DNA of 64,000 nt from Naasia lichenicola (GTDB lineage Bacteria; Actinomycetota; Actinomycetes; Actinomycetales; Microbacteriaceae): assembly GCF_004801885.1 (NCBI RefSeq), contig NZ_SSSM01000003.1, forward strand, positions 1 to 64,000, given 5' to 3'. Made by a program: the position numbers and the translations under genes. Positions 40,920 to 49,396 of this stretch are shown here, in pieces (positions within the stretch are counted from its first letter, which is position 1; the number at the start of each line of letters is the position of its first letter). Below the pieces are notes generated by a model. The model ran no database searches. It was not told the origin of the DNA and saw nothing but the letters and a program-made list of their open reading frames with translations.

Positions 40920-42035
40920 CTACGCAGGTCGGTTGGCGACTCGAAGCACGGCCTTAACCGCTGAACCGCTGCATGCCGCCGCGACAGCTTCATTTATCCG
41001 TTCGAACGGGAACGTCGACACGATGCGATCGACGGGTAAGCGCCCGCTAGCGAGCAATCGGGCCAGTTCGGGGATGAAGACCTGCGGTTGGGCATCCCCT
41101 TCGAGGACGGTGGAGATGCGCACGCCTCGTCCTAACAGCGGGTTGAGGTCGATGTGCGCGAGATCTCCGGGCGGGGGCGCTCCGACCAGTGCGGCATGTC
41201 CTCGAACGGCGAGGCTCTGGAGGAGGACCGGAAACACGGCCGCTATCCCCGTCGCGTCGAGTCCCGCATCGACTCCGCGCTCTCCGGTGATGTCTCGAAT
41301 CGCGCTGGCCACGTCATCAGTTGCCAGCAGGACGTCGGTCGCGCCGCACTCGCGAGCAATCTCGAGGCGTCGCGGATTCACGTCGACAGCGATGATCGTC
41401 GTGCATCCGGCGATCACTGCCGCCATGATGGCGGCGCACCCCACGGCACCCGCGCCGAAGACTGCGATCGACGACCCAGGGCGAGGATCGAGCACGTGGA
41501 AGACAGTTCCTGCGCCCGTCATCACGCCGCAGCCAAGCGGTGCGAGGAGTTCGAAGGGGATGTCGCGCGGAACTCGAACTGCGAGATGCTCCGCGACGAT
41601 CGCGTATTCCGCGAAGGACGACTGTCCGAAGAACGACGACGATATGGTGCCGGCCGAATCGGACAATGGCTGCTCGGCTGCAGGCCGTTCACTGCCGAAG
41701 TTCAGAGCTGCAGTGTGTTCGCAGGTGCCGGGAAAGCCTTGCAGGCAGGATGCGCAGCGTCCGCAGTACGCGAATCCGAGCACGACGTGGTCACCGGGAG
41801 CGAGGGCCTGAACTCCGGAGCCGCACTCCTCGACGATTCCGGCGCCTTCATGCCCCAGCACCGCCGGCAGCGGGACGGGATACATCTGGTCCCTCGCAAT
41901 CAGGTCCGCGTGACAGATCCCAGCCGCCATGATGCGGACTCGGACTTCGCCTGGCTCGGGACCGCGCATCGAAAGCGACTCGATGGCGAAAGGGCCACCG
42001 GGCTCCCGGACTACCGCCGCCCTTACATACGCCAT
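40920..42035 (-). CDS. Zinc-dependent alcohol dehydrogenase (aryl-alcohol/MDR type), copy 1
   Basis: The 371-residue medium-chain dehydrogenase has catalytic zinc ligands in AAGICHADL and GHEGAGIVEECG, the structural zinc cysteine cluster in YCGRCASCLQGFPGTC, and Rossmann motif VFGAGAVGCAAIMA with VDVNPRR indicating NAD preference. Closest in style to benzyl-alcohol/aryl-alcohol dehydrogenases. Its ATG overlaps the stop of the aldehyde dehydrogenase gene (TGATG); the preceding in-frame TTG is less likely. It would oxidise the alcohol whose aldehyde is handled by the neighbour. Confidence 0.92.
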   Translation of the reverse strand: MAYVRAAVVREPGGPFAIESLSMRGPEPGEVRVRIMAAGICHADLIARDQMYPVPLPAVLGHEGAGIVEECGSGVQALAPGDHVVLGFAYCGRCASCLQGFPGTCEHTAALNFGSERPAAEQPLSDSAGTISSSFFGQSSFAEYAIVAEHLAVRVPRDIPFELLAPLGCGVMTGAGTVFHVLDPRPGSSIAVFGAGAVGCAAIMAAVIAGCTTIIAVDVNPRRLEIARECGATDVLLATDDVASAIRDITGERGVDAGLDATGIAAVFPVLLQSLAVRGHAALVGAPPPGDLAHIDLNPLLGRGVRISTVLEGDAQPQVFIPELARLLASGRLPVDRIVSTFPFERINEAVAAACSGSAVKAVLRVANRPA

Positions 42036-43504
42036 CAATCGGAGAGAAGCGGAAGTCCGAGCGTCGTGCCATGCAGGTACACGGTGCGCTGCTCGGTGAA
42101 GGTGCGAAGCGACTCGACGCCGCCAAGACGGCCGAAGCCAGAAAGGCCTATTCCACCGAACGGCACGTGTGGCTCGTCACCGACACTCGGACCGTTGACA
42201 TGGACGGCGCCCGATCGCACGCGTGAAGCGACGTGAAGCGCATGCGCGGGGTCAGCAGATACGACGCTTGCAATCAGGCCGAACTCCGTGTCATTGGCCA
42301 TGCGGATCGCGTCTTCGTCATCAACCGCGCGCTGCAGTGAAACGATGGGCGCGAAGGCCTCCTCATGAAACAGCCGGGCCTCACGACCGAGCCCTTCGAG
42401 CACGACAGGTCGCGCATACGCGCCGTCGATGTCAGCGTCCCCGAGCAGCAGCGAAGCTCCCGTCCTGTGCGCGTCCTTGACGAGCTCGCTGAAGTGTCGT
42501 GCGGCCGCGATGTTGATCAGGGGTCCCAGATCTGTGGTCGGCTCGCGCGGGTCGCCGACGATCATCGCGCCGACATGCCGGACGACCGCTGCGGCCAGCG
42601 CATCGTAGATGCGCGGTGTGGCGATGATTCGATCCGTCGCCATGCACACCTGCCCGGTATTGGCGAAGGCGCCGACAACAAGTCCTCTCGCGGTCGATTC
42701 GACGTCGGCGTCGTCAAGGACGACGGTGGGATTCTTGCCTCCCAGCTCCATGACGGCCGGGGTGAGGTTGAAGCCGGCCACCTGGGCTATCTGGCGTCCC
42801 ACCGGAGTCGAGCCGATGAACACCACCCGACGCACATGAGGGTGAGCGATGAGCTGGCCGATCACTTCCCGCCCCTCCCCGGGCGCGGACGTGATCACGT
42901 TCACGACTCCCGCGGGCGCTCCTGCGCTGGTCAGCGCGGCTGCCAGGACGTGACCGGCGAGCGTCGGCGAGAGCTCACTGGGTCGGATGACGACCGTATT
43001 GCCGGCCGCAAGAGCGATGGCGACGGATCGTGCAGCGAGCACGAGCGGTGCGTTCCAGGGGACGATGGCGAGCACGACCCCGGCAGGGACACGGAGGCTG
43101 AGGTTCGTGGATCCCGGCTCATGCGAGGGCAGCACCTCGCCGATCGCGCTGCTCGTCAGCCCAGCAGCCTCGCGAAGAGTCGCGGCGGCTTCTTCGACGT
43201 TCATCGCAGCCCAGCCGCGGGTCCCGCCCGTCTCGAGCGCCATCTTGGACGCGATCCGATCAATGTCAGATTCGAGTCCGTCCGCCGCCCCGAGGAGCAC
43301 CATTCGGCGCTCCTGGAACGATCGCCGGCTCCAGTCGGTGAAGGCGCGCCGCGCCGCCGCGACGGCGCGATCGACGTCTTGAGGGCCGGCTGCGGCGACA
43401 CGTGCGATCTGCTCTCCTGAGACGGGAGAGATGCTCGGCGTCGTTCGAGCGTCTGTCGCATTTTGGAACTCGCCGTCGATGAAGAGCTGGGTGGTTGTGC
43501 TCAC
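42035..43504 (-). CDS. Aldehyde dehydrogenase (benzaldehyde/vanillin-type)
   Basis: The 489-residue NAD(P)-dependent enzyme has VPWNAPLVLAARSVA, IGSTPVGRQIA, general base Glu in VMELGGKNPTVVLDD, nucleophile Cys in NTGQVCMATDR and the terminal PFGGIGLSGFGR. It turns an aldehyde into the carboxylate. GTG start with GAGGAAC upstream, 14 bases after the second alcohol dehydrogenase. The substrate is inferred only from the flanking aryl-type alcohol dehydrogenases. Confidence 0.93.
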   Translation of the reverse strand: MSTTTQLFIDGEFQNATDARTTPSISPVSGEQIARVAAAGPQDVDRAVAAARRAFTDWSRRSFQERRMVLLGAADGLESDIDRIASKMALETGGTRGWAAMNVEEAAATLREAAGLTSSAIGEVLPSHEPGSTNLSLRVPAGVVLAIVPWNAPLVLAARSVAIALAAGNTVVIRPSELSPTLAGHVLAAALTSAGAPAGVVNVITSAPGEGREVIGQLIAHPHVRRVVFIGSTPVGRQIAQVAGFNLTPAVMELGGKNPTVVLDDADVESTARGLVVGAFANTGQVCMATDRIIATPRIYDALAAAVVRHVGAMIVGDPREPTTDLGPLINIAAARHFSELVKDAHRTGASLLLGDADIDGAYARPVVLEGLGREARLFHEEAFAPIVSLQRAVDDEDAIRMANDTEFGLIASVVSADPAHALHVASRVRSGAVHVNGPSVGDEPHVPFGGIGLSGFGRLGGVESLRTFTEQRTVYLHGTTLGLPLLSD

Positions 43505-43518
43505 GTCTGTTCCTCGAT

Positions 43519-44625
43519 TCAGAAGGTCAGTACCGGTTTGATGGTCGCGCCGGATGCTGCGTCCGCCGCGGCGAGATTGATGTCCTCGAACGGGTATCTG
43601 CGTTCGAGCCGATCGATGGGGAATCGGCCGTGCCGCCACGCATCGATGAGGAATGGAACGAAGCTCTGAGGCTCGGAATCGCCCAGGGTGATGCCGATGA
43701 TCGAACGCCCGGGCAGGAGCCGCGGCACATCGAACGATGCTCGGGATCCCGCTCGCGGCGCTCCGATCACGGCGCACACTCCGCCGACGGCGAGTGCGGT
43801 GATGGCGTCCTCGAGAACACCCACGTTGCCGGTGCTCTCGACTGCGTAGTCCACCCCAACGTCTCCGATCAGTGCAGCTAGGGCGTCGGTGAGCGCTGTG
43901 TTGGTCGCATCGATGACGTCCGTGGCGCCCAGCTCGAGTGCAAGCTGGAGTCGTGCTGCGACCCGGTCGACGACGATGATGCGGCTCGCGGCCGTCATCG
44001 CTCCCGCCATCACCGCGGCCATCCCGACAGCGCCCGCACCGAGTACGAGGAGCGTTGACCCGGCACGCGGACGCAGCACGTTCAGCACTGCGCCAGCACC
44101 GGTCTGCAGGCCGCAGCCAAGAGGAGCGAGGACGATCATGTCCTCGTCGGTCGTCTCCGGGTCGAGCCGCACGACGCTGCGCTCGTCGACGATGGCTGTA
44201 TGCGCGAACGAAGACTGCCCGAAGAAGTGAGCATTCACCGGCCGACCCGATGCGCTCATCGTCGCGGATCCGTCAGCTCGAGTTCCGCCCAGCAGATTGA
44301 GGCTCAGGTGCTGCACGCAGAGCCCCGGATGACCTCCCTCACAGTTCCGGCACGTTCCACATGAGGTGAAGCTCAACAGGACTCGATCCCCGACCGACGC
44401 CCGTCGCACATTCGGACCGATCGCTTCCACGATGCCGGCACCCTCATGGCCGAGCACTCCTGGCAACGGGAATGGCGTGACGCCGTGGGCGACGCTGAGA
44501 TCTGTGTGACAGACACCCACCGCGATCATTCGCACACGGAGCTCATCGGCACGGGGTTCGTCGAGCTGCACCTCTTCGAGGACGAAGTCCTCGTCCTCGC
44601 TCCACGTGATCGCGGCGATTGTCAT
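43519..44625 (-). CDS. Zinc-dependent alcohol dehydrogenase (aryl-alcohol/MDR type), copy 2
   Basis: The 368-residue protein is paralogous to copy 1: VGVCHTDLSVAHG, GHEGAGIVE, structural zinc cluster SCGTCRNCEGGHPGLC, LGAGAVGMAAVMAG and shared NAHFFGQSSFAHTAIV near the substrate pocket. It is first in the leftward operon and starts at an ATG preceded by AAGGATC. Having two related dehydrogenases around one aldehyde dehydrogenase suggests different alcohols, or opposite directions, in one pathway. Confidence 0.92.
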   Translation of the reverse strand: MTIAAITWSEDEDFVLEEVQLDEPRADELRVRMIAVGVCHTDLSVAHGVTPFPLPGVLGHEGAGIVEAIGPNVRRASVGDRVLLSFTSCGTCRNCEGGHPGLCVQHLSLNLLGGTRADGSATMSASGRPVNAHFFGQSSFAHTAIVDERSVVRLDPETTDEDMIVLAPLGCGLQTGAGAVLNVLRPRAGSTLLVLGAGAVGMAAVMAGAMTAASRIIVVDRVAARLQLALELGATDVIDATNTALTDALAALIGDVGVDYAVESTGNVGVLEDAITALAVGGVCAVIGAPRAGSRASFDVPRLLPGRSIIGITLGDSEPQSFVPFLIDAWRHGRFPIDRLERRYPFEDINLAAADAASGATIKPVLTF

Positions 44626-44677
44626 TGGGTGATCCTTTCGAGCGCGTCTTCGCGCTGGATTCACCCTAGGGCATCAA

Positions 44678-44710
44678 TGTCCTGCATGACAGGGTTGGAT
44701 TCCTGACATT
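44678..44710. promoter_or_regulatory. Candidate IclR operator, divergent promoter region
   Basis: The 33-bp motif contains ATGACAGG and CCTGACAT arms (core CAGG-N8-CCTG). It lies between the divergent adh2 and MBL genes and matches 21 of 33 bases, without gaps, to the motif upstream of the hydroxylase operon. Confidence 0.55.
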
Positions 44711-44775
44711 CGCTACATAGACTAGATGGCAGTTGCTCGCAGACTACTCGCGCGGGCCAAGTCGATGGAGACGTC

Positions 44776-45741
44776 ATGAATGAGGCCAGTACTTCCCGTC
44801 CGGCGGCGCCAGCCGCACCCACTCCGGTCGCTCGCTTCAAGCACGGCACTTTCGCGTGCACCGTGATCAGCGATGGCATCCTCGAAATGGGTCCTGCGTA
44901 CGTCAACTTCCCCACAGCTGATCGCGCGGAGGTCGACGCCCTCCTCGTCCGCAACTACCTCGACCCCGAGAAGGTGCGGCTCAACGAGAATCTGCTCGTA
45001 GTGGATACCGGGCAGGCTCTCGTCCTCTTCGACTCAGGCGTCGGCGTCGACCCCTCCCTCGGCAGGGGCTTCTTCGGCCCAGGCACAGGGCACGCAATCC
45101 CCCATCTGCGCGCCGCCGGGATCGACCCTTCTGACATCGACTTCGTCGCTATCACTCACACGCACCCGGATCATGTCTGGGGGCTCGTCGATGCCGACGG
45201 AACCCCCTTCTACCCGAATGCGACGATCATCGTCAGCCGCGAGGACTTCGACTACTGGACCGACCTCGGCCATGTCGGCACAGCCCCCAGCCAGCATATG
45301 AAGGATCACTTCATCGGCGCGCACAAGAACCTGACGCCGTACTACGAGCAAGGCAGGCTGCGGTTCGTGGAGGACGGCGAGACCGTCACCCCTGGCGTAC
45401 GGGCGATGGCAACGCCAGGGCACAGCCCCGGCCACCTGGTCTATCTCATCGAGGATCAGGGCGAGACGATGGTCTGCTGGGGCGACCTCTGCCACCACTA
45501 CGTACTGCTCCTGCAGCGCCCGGAGTGGAGCTTCCAGTTCGATTACGAGAAGGAGGCCGCCACAGCCCAGCGTTGGCGCCTCTATGACTTCGTCGACTCC
45601 AACCGGTACGCCGTGTTCGCGTACCACTTCCCGTTCCCCGGCCTTGGTCACCTGCGGAAGGACGGAAGCGGATACGCGTGGTTGCCGACCGAGACCCACA
45701 TCGCGCCAGCTGCAGCCATAGCGGCCGCGATCGCGAGCTGA
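44776..45741 (+). CDS. MBL-fold metallo-hydrolase
   Basis: The 321-residue protein has the zinc-binding HTHPDH (about 128-133), GHSPGH histidine, the aspartate in WGDLCHH and a late His in YHFPFPGLGH. The group includes lactonases and other hydrolases of cyclic esters, so a lactone or thioester intermediate is plausible. ATG preceded by GGAG. It is first of a three-gene rightward set and divergent from the dehydrogenase operon. Confidence 0.9.
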   Translation: MNEASTSRPAAPAAPTPVARFKHGTFACTVISDGILEMGPAYVNFPTADRAEVDALLVRNYLDPEKVRLNENLLVVDTGQALVLFDSGVGVDPSLGRGFFGPGTGHAIPHLRAAGIDPSDIDFVAITHTHPDHVWGLVDADGTPFYPNATIIVSREDFDYWTDLGHVGTAPSQHMKDHFIGAHKNLTPYYEQGRLRFVEDGETVTPGVRAMATPGHSPGHLVYLIEDQGETMVCWGDLCHHYVLLLQRPEWSFQFDYEKEAATAQRWRLYDFVDSNRYAVFAYHFPFPGLGHLRKDGSGYAWLPTETHIAPAAAIAAAIAS

Positions 45742-45783
45742 CACGGCAATCCACCCGCCATCCCACGACTCGAAGGATTCGCA

Positions 45784-46746
45784 ATGAACGATCGCATCGA
45801 CATACACGCCCACTTCGTGCCCGACTTCTACCGCGAAGCACTGCTCGCCGGCGGACACGAGCACCCCGATGGCATCGCCGCGGTGCCCGAATGGAGCGAA
45901 GAGCTCCACCTCGACACGATGGACCGGCTGGGCGTGCGCACCTCGATGCTGTCGATCTCATCACCGGGAGTCCATTTCGGTGATGATCTCAAGGCGGCCA
46001 CGCTGGCTCGAGCCGTCAACGAGGAGGCCCACCGCATCGTCGCTCGTCAGCCCGAGCGCTTTGGGTTCTTCGCGAGCCTGCCGCTTCCCGATGTGGACGC
46101 CGCCCTCGACGAGTTGCGCTACTCCCTCGACGTGCTCGGGGCGGACGGCATAACGATCGAGACAAACCACCACGGGATGTATCTCGGCGACGAACGTCTC
46201 GAACCCGTGTATGCGGAGATCGCACGACGCGGCTCTGCAGTGTTCATCCATCCGACAACAGCACACGGTGGTGAGCATCTCGCATTGGGCTATCCGCGCC
46301 CGATGCTCGAGTTCATGTTCGAGACCACCCGCTCGGTGACGAACCTCATCCTGTCGGGCGCGCTCGATCGAGCCGATGGCGCGTCGTTCATCGTCCCGCA
46401 CGCCGGAGCCGCACTCTCCGTGCTCGCCAACAGGATCGAGTTGCTGCTTCCCCTGCTCACGCCGCCGGGCGGCGAGACGCCACCGAGCGTGCGCGCGGCG
46501 CTTGCGAGACTGCATTTCGATCTGGCAGGCGCTCCGGTCGACGAGCTGCTTTCGGCGCTTCTCTCGGTGGCTGATCACGAACGGATCCACTACGGCAGTG
46601 ACTTCCCGTTCACTCCAGCTGATGCGTGCGTGGCTCTGCGCTCGCGTCTCGACTCCGCAGCGTCACTCAGTGCCGGACTGCGCCTCGCGATCGACACAAC
46701 GAACAGCCGCGCGCTGTTCCCACGTCTCGCCTCGCAGCTCGCATGA
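45784..46746 (+). CDS. Amidohydrolase-2 family protein (ACMSD/hydroxybenzoate decarboxylase type)
   Basis: The 320-residue TIM-barrel enzyme has metal ligands in IDIHAHFVP (HxH, 7-9), FIHPTT, FIVPHAGA and YGSDFPFTP. This pattern is shared by aminocarboxymuconate-semialdehyde decarboxylase, gamma-resorcylate decarboxylase and 5-carboxyvanillate decarboxylase. A nonoxidative decarboxylation, or a C-C bond hydrolysis, is therefore likely. It follows the MBL gene by 42 bases with AAGGA upstream. Confidence 0.88.
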   Translation: MNDRIDIHAHFVPDFYREALLAGGHEHPDGIAAVPEWSEELHLDTMDRLGVRTSMLSISSPGVHFGDDLKAATLARAVNEEAHRIVARQPERFGFFASLPLPDVDAALDELRYSLDVLGADGITIETNHHGMYLGDERLEPVYAEIARRGSAVFIHPTTAHGGEHLALGYPRPMLEFMFETTRSVTNLILSGALDRADGASFIVPHAGAALSVLANRIELLLPLLTPPGGETPPSVRAALARLHFDLAGAPVDELLSALLSVADHERIHYGSDFPFTPADACVALRSRLDSAASLSAGLRLAIDTTNSRALFPRLASQLA

Positions 46747-46775
46747 CTCGCCGCTCGCGGCCCGTGCGGCGAGCG

Positions 46776-46781
46776 TAGGCT
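46776..46781 (+). promoter_or_regulatory. Candidate -10 box of a leaderless iclR transcript
   Basis: TAGGCT, six bases before the GTG start of the IclR gene. It suggests a private promoter in addition to read-through from the amidohydrolase gene. Confidence 0.4.
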
Positions 46782-46787
46782 GGGCCG

Positions 46788-47588
46788 GTGTCCGATGACT
46801 CCGAGGTCACCAGTCCGAGCTCCTACCGCGAGCGCAACAGCACGGCGGATCGCGCGCTCGACGTCCTGGGACTCTTTCAGCCGAATCGGCTCCGGCTTTC
46901 GGCGATCGACGTCGCGTCCGAGCTGTCAGTCGCGCGCTCGACTGCTTATCGCTACCTCGTCACGCTCAGCGGCGCGGGATACGTCGAAGAGGATCCCCAA
47001 GGCGGGTTCCGACTTGGGCTCAAGGTCTTCGAACTGGCCCGGCTAGCCCGCGCCTCGTACGGACTCTCCTCCATCGCCCTTCCCGAACTCGAGGAGCTCA
47101 GCCTCTCCACCGGAGAGACAGCCCTGCTCACGCGACGCTCGGGGACACGAACCGTATGCCTGGAGAAGTCCGATCCGCCCGACGCCCGTCTTCGCGTGTC
47201 ATATGAACGTGGAAGCGTGCTTTCGCTGAACGCGGGAGCATCGGCGTGGGTTCTGCTGGCTTGGGATGACCCTCGCGCTGTCGAAGCGCTGCTGACAGCC
47301 GAGCCGCTCCCCTCCTTCACGCAGGCGACCGTCACCGACCCGGCAAAGATCGCCGAGCTCCTCACCAAGGTCCGCCGCGATGGGTATTCGGTTACCCGGG
47401 GCGAGCTCGACGCCGATGCGATCGGCATCGCCGCTCCGATTCGCGATGACCGTGGACGAGTGGTCGCTGGAATCAGCCTGGTCGCTACGAACCGCAGGGC
47501 ACCCGAGGAGCTGGAAGGCACGCTCGTTGCACAGGTTGTCGCGGCCGCCGAGCGCATTTCGACCAACCTCAGCCTGACCACGCAGTAA
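46788..47588 (+). CDS. IclR-family transcriptional regulator
   Basis: The 266-residue protein has an N-terminal winged helix-turn-helix (about 20-75: ALDVLGLFQPNRLRLSAIDVASELSVARSTAYRYLVTL) and a C-terminal GAF-like effector domain with GAIGIAAP-type sequence (ADAIGIAAPIRDDRGRVVAGISLV). IclR proteins often control aromatic-acid catabolism, as activators or repressors. It sits in the middle of the island between the two catabolic blocks and probably binds the shared operator-like motif. A strong terminator follows. Confidence 0.95.
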   Translation: MSDDSEVTSPSSYRERNSTADRALDVLGLFQPNRLRLSAIDVASELSVARSTAYRYLVTLSGAGYVEEDPQGGFRLGLKVFELARLARASYGLSSIALPELEELSLSTGETALLTRRSGTRTVCLEKSDPPDARLRVSYERGSVLSLNAGASAWVLLAWDDPRAVEALLTAEPLPSFTQATVTDPAKIAELLTKVRRDGYSVTRGELDADAIGIAAPIRDDRGRVVAGISLVATNRRAPEELEGTLVAQVVAAAERISTNLSLTTQ

Positions 47589-47607
47589 GTCAGCGCAGCG
47601 CGCTCAG

Positions 47608-47640
47608 ACCCGGTTCGGCGCACGCCGAGCCGGGTTTTTC
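47608..47640 (+). terminator. Rho-independent terminator after iclR
   Basis: A 12-bp stem (acccggttcggc with gccgagccgggt, one G-U pair) and 4-base loop run into TTTTT. It isolates the hydroxylase operon from upstream transcription. Confidence 0.85.
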
Positions 47641-47654
47641 GATGCCCGGCAGCG

Positions 47655-47687
47655 TGTCCTATTTTGCAGGATGCAATTCCTGGCAAA
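47655..47687. promoter_or_regulatory. Candidate IclR operator, hydroxylase operon
   Basis: The inverted repeat TTGCAGGA-N6-TCCTGGCAA has the same CAGG-N8-CCTG core as the site at 44678. It lies about 60-90 bases before the hydroxylase start, directly after the terminator. Confidence 0.55.
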
Positions 47688-47743
47688 TGAGATATGCTGA
47701 TTCCAGAGCGAGCGGCACCGATGCCGAGAACGGAAGAGTCAAC

Positions 47744-49396
47744 GTGGACGACGACATGGCAGCGGACAGCGACGTCACCGTCGTCGGCGCGGGGCCTGTC
47801 GGTATGACCGCCGCGTTGCTGCTCGAATCCCTCGGTTTGGACGTCGTGCTCATCGAGAGGTCGGCTACACCGAGCTCGGAGCCGAAGGCGATCAGCCTTG
47901 ACGACGAATCTCTGCGCGCATTCCAGTTCGCCGGCATCGCCGACCGCGTGCTCTCGATCATCGTTCCGGGCACCGGTACCCAGTACTACGGAGCGGATGG
48001 CGCCCCTCTATTCCACGCCCGCGGACCTGAGCCGTATCGGCTGGGACATCCGTTCAAGAACCCGTTCGCGCAGCCCGACCTCGAACGACTCCTTCGAGAT
48101 GTCATCGCAACGAAGCCGCGCATCGCTTTCCACACCGGATCGCCCGTAGTCGCCATCGCCCAGGATGACCTGAGCGCAACGGCGACCGTGTCGTCGGCAA
48201 CAGGCCCTCGCGAATTCCGGACACGGCACATCGTCGGTGCCGACGGCGGACGCTCCACGGTGCGCGAGCTATCGGGAATCACGATGTCTGGCCGCAGCCA
48301 CGCCGAGACGTGGCTCGTCGTCGACACGCTGGGCGACCACCACGACGAGCGCTTCGGCATGCATCACGGCGACCCTGCCCGACCCCACGTCATCGTGCCG
48401 GGGCTCGACGGCCGTTGTCGCTACGAGTTCCTCCTCCATGACGGCGAAGGCATCCCCGGCTCCGAGCCCGACTTCGAACTTATCCGCCGACTGGTGCGGC
48501 CATATCGAAAGCTGGAACCCGAGCAGATCGAGCGAGCAGTCAACTACCGATTCCACTCGCTGGTGGCCGACTCATGGAGAAGTGGCCGCATCTTCCTCGC
48601 GGGCGACGCCGCCCATATGATGCCGCCCTTCGCCGGGCAAGGCCTCAACTCCGGTATTCGCGACGTCATGAATCTCAGCTGGAAGCTGGCCGGGAGCATT
48701 CGCGGCGAGCTGTCCCCCGAAGTTCTCGACAGCTACGAGTCCGAACGGGGACCGCATGTGCGCGCGACCGTAAAGCTGAGCCAGCGCCTGGGACGGGTTG
48801 TCATGACGACCTCGACTCGAATGGCACAGTGGCGGGACGAGACGATCCGAGCAGCACTCGACACCGCCACCGGCCGCAAGTACCTCGAGGAGATGCGCTA
48901 CAGGCCCACACTCGCCTTTCAGGCCGGCCTCGTTGCACCTCACCCGCAGCACGGGGCCGTGGGCACAGTGATCTCCCAACCGCGTGCCTTCGACACCGAG
49001 GCCCGTCTTCCGAGAATGCTCGACGACGTCATCGGGCGCGGATGGGCACTGATCGGTGTTGATGTCACGCCCGACGAATGGGCGGACGGAAACGCGCTGG
49101 CGTTGCTCGCGTCTGCACGTCGCGTCCATGTTCCGACCAGTGATCATCTTCCCCGCGTGGAGCCAGGGATCCGGGTCGCCATCGATCTCGACGGTCGACT
49201 GGAGCGCGAGTTCCGACGCTTCAGCGGCCGATTCGTCCTGCTGCGTCCAGATCGCGTGATCGCAGCGGTTTGTACTCCTCCGACTATTGCCGCGCTCGTC
49301 GCCGATGTTGCGCCCTGGTTCACGCCGGCGTTCGCGTTCCCGTCCACCCCCGATGCCCGTGACGATGTCGATGTCGTCACCTCTACAAGGAGCTGA
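47744..49396 (+). CDS. FAD-dependent aromatic hydroxylase (MhpA/PheA-like)
   Basis: The 550-residue class-A flavoprotein monooxygenase has the GxGxxG motif VVGAGPVGMTAALLLE (about 11-26), the DG motif VGADGGRSTVREL, the GD motif FLAGDAAHMMPPFAGQGLNSGIRD and a C-terminal thioredoxin-like domain. It adds a hydroxyl to an activated ring using NAD(P)H and O2, typically making a catechol for the next enzyme. GTG start chosen because GGAAGAG lies five bases upstream; ATG at 47756 is an alternative. First gene of a seven-gene operon. Confidence 0.93.
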   Translation: MDDDMAADSDVTVVGAGPVGMTAALLLESLGLDVVLIERSATPSSEPKAISLDDESLRAFQFAGIADRVLSIIVPGTGTQYYGADGAPLFHARGPEPYRLGHPFKNPFAQPDLERLLRDVIATKPRIAFHTGSPVVAIAQDDLSATATVSSATGPREFRTRHIVGADGGRSTVRELSGITMSGRSHAETWLVVDTLGDHHDERFGMHHGDPARPHVIVPGLDGRCRYEFLLHDGEGIPGSEPDFELIRRLVRPYRKLEPEQIERAVNYRFHSLVADSWRSGRIFLAGDAAHMMPPFAGQGLNSGIRDVMNLSWKLAGSIRGELSPEVLDSYESERGPHVRATVKLSQRLGRVVMTTSTRMAQWRDETIRAALDTATGRKYLEEMRYRPTLAFQAGLVAPHPQHGAVGTVISQPRAFDTEARLPRMLDDVIGRGWALIGVDVTPDEWADGNALALLASARRVHVPTSDHLPRVEPGIRVAIDLDGRLEREFRRFSGRFVLLRPDRVIAAVCTPPTIAALVADVAPWFTPAFAFPSTPDARDDVDVVTSTRS

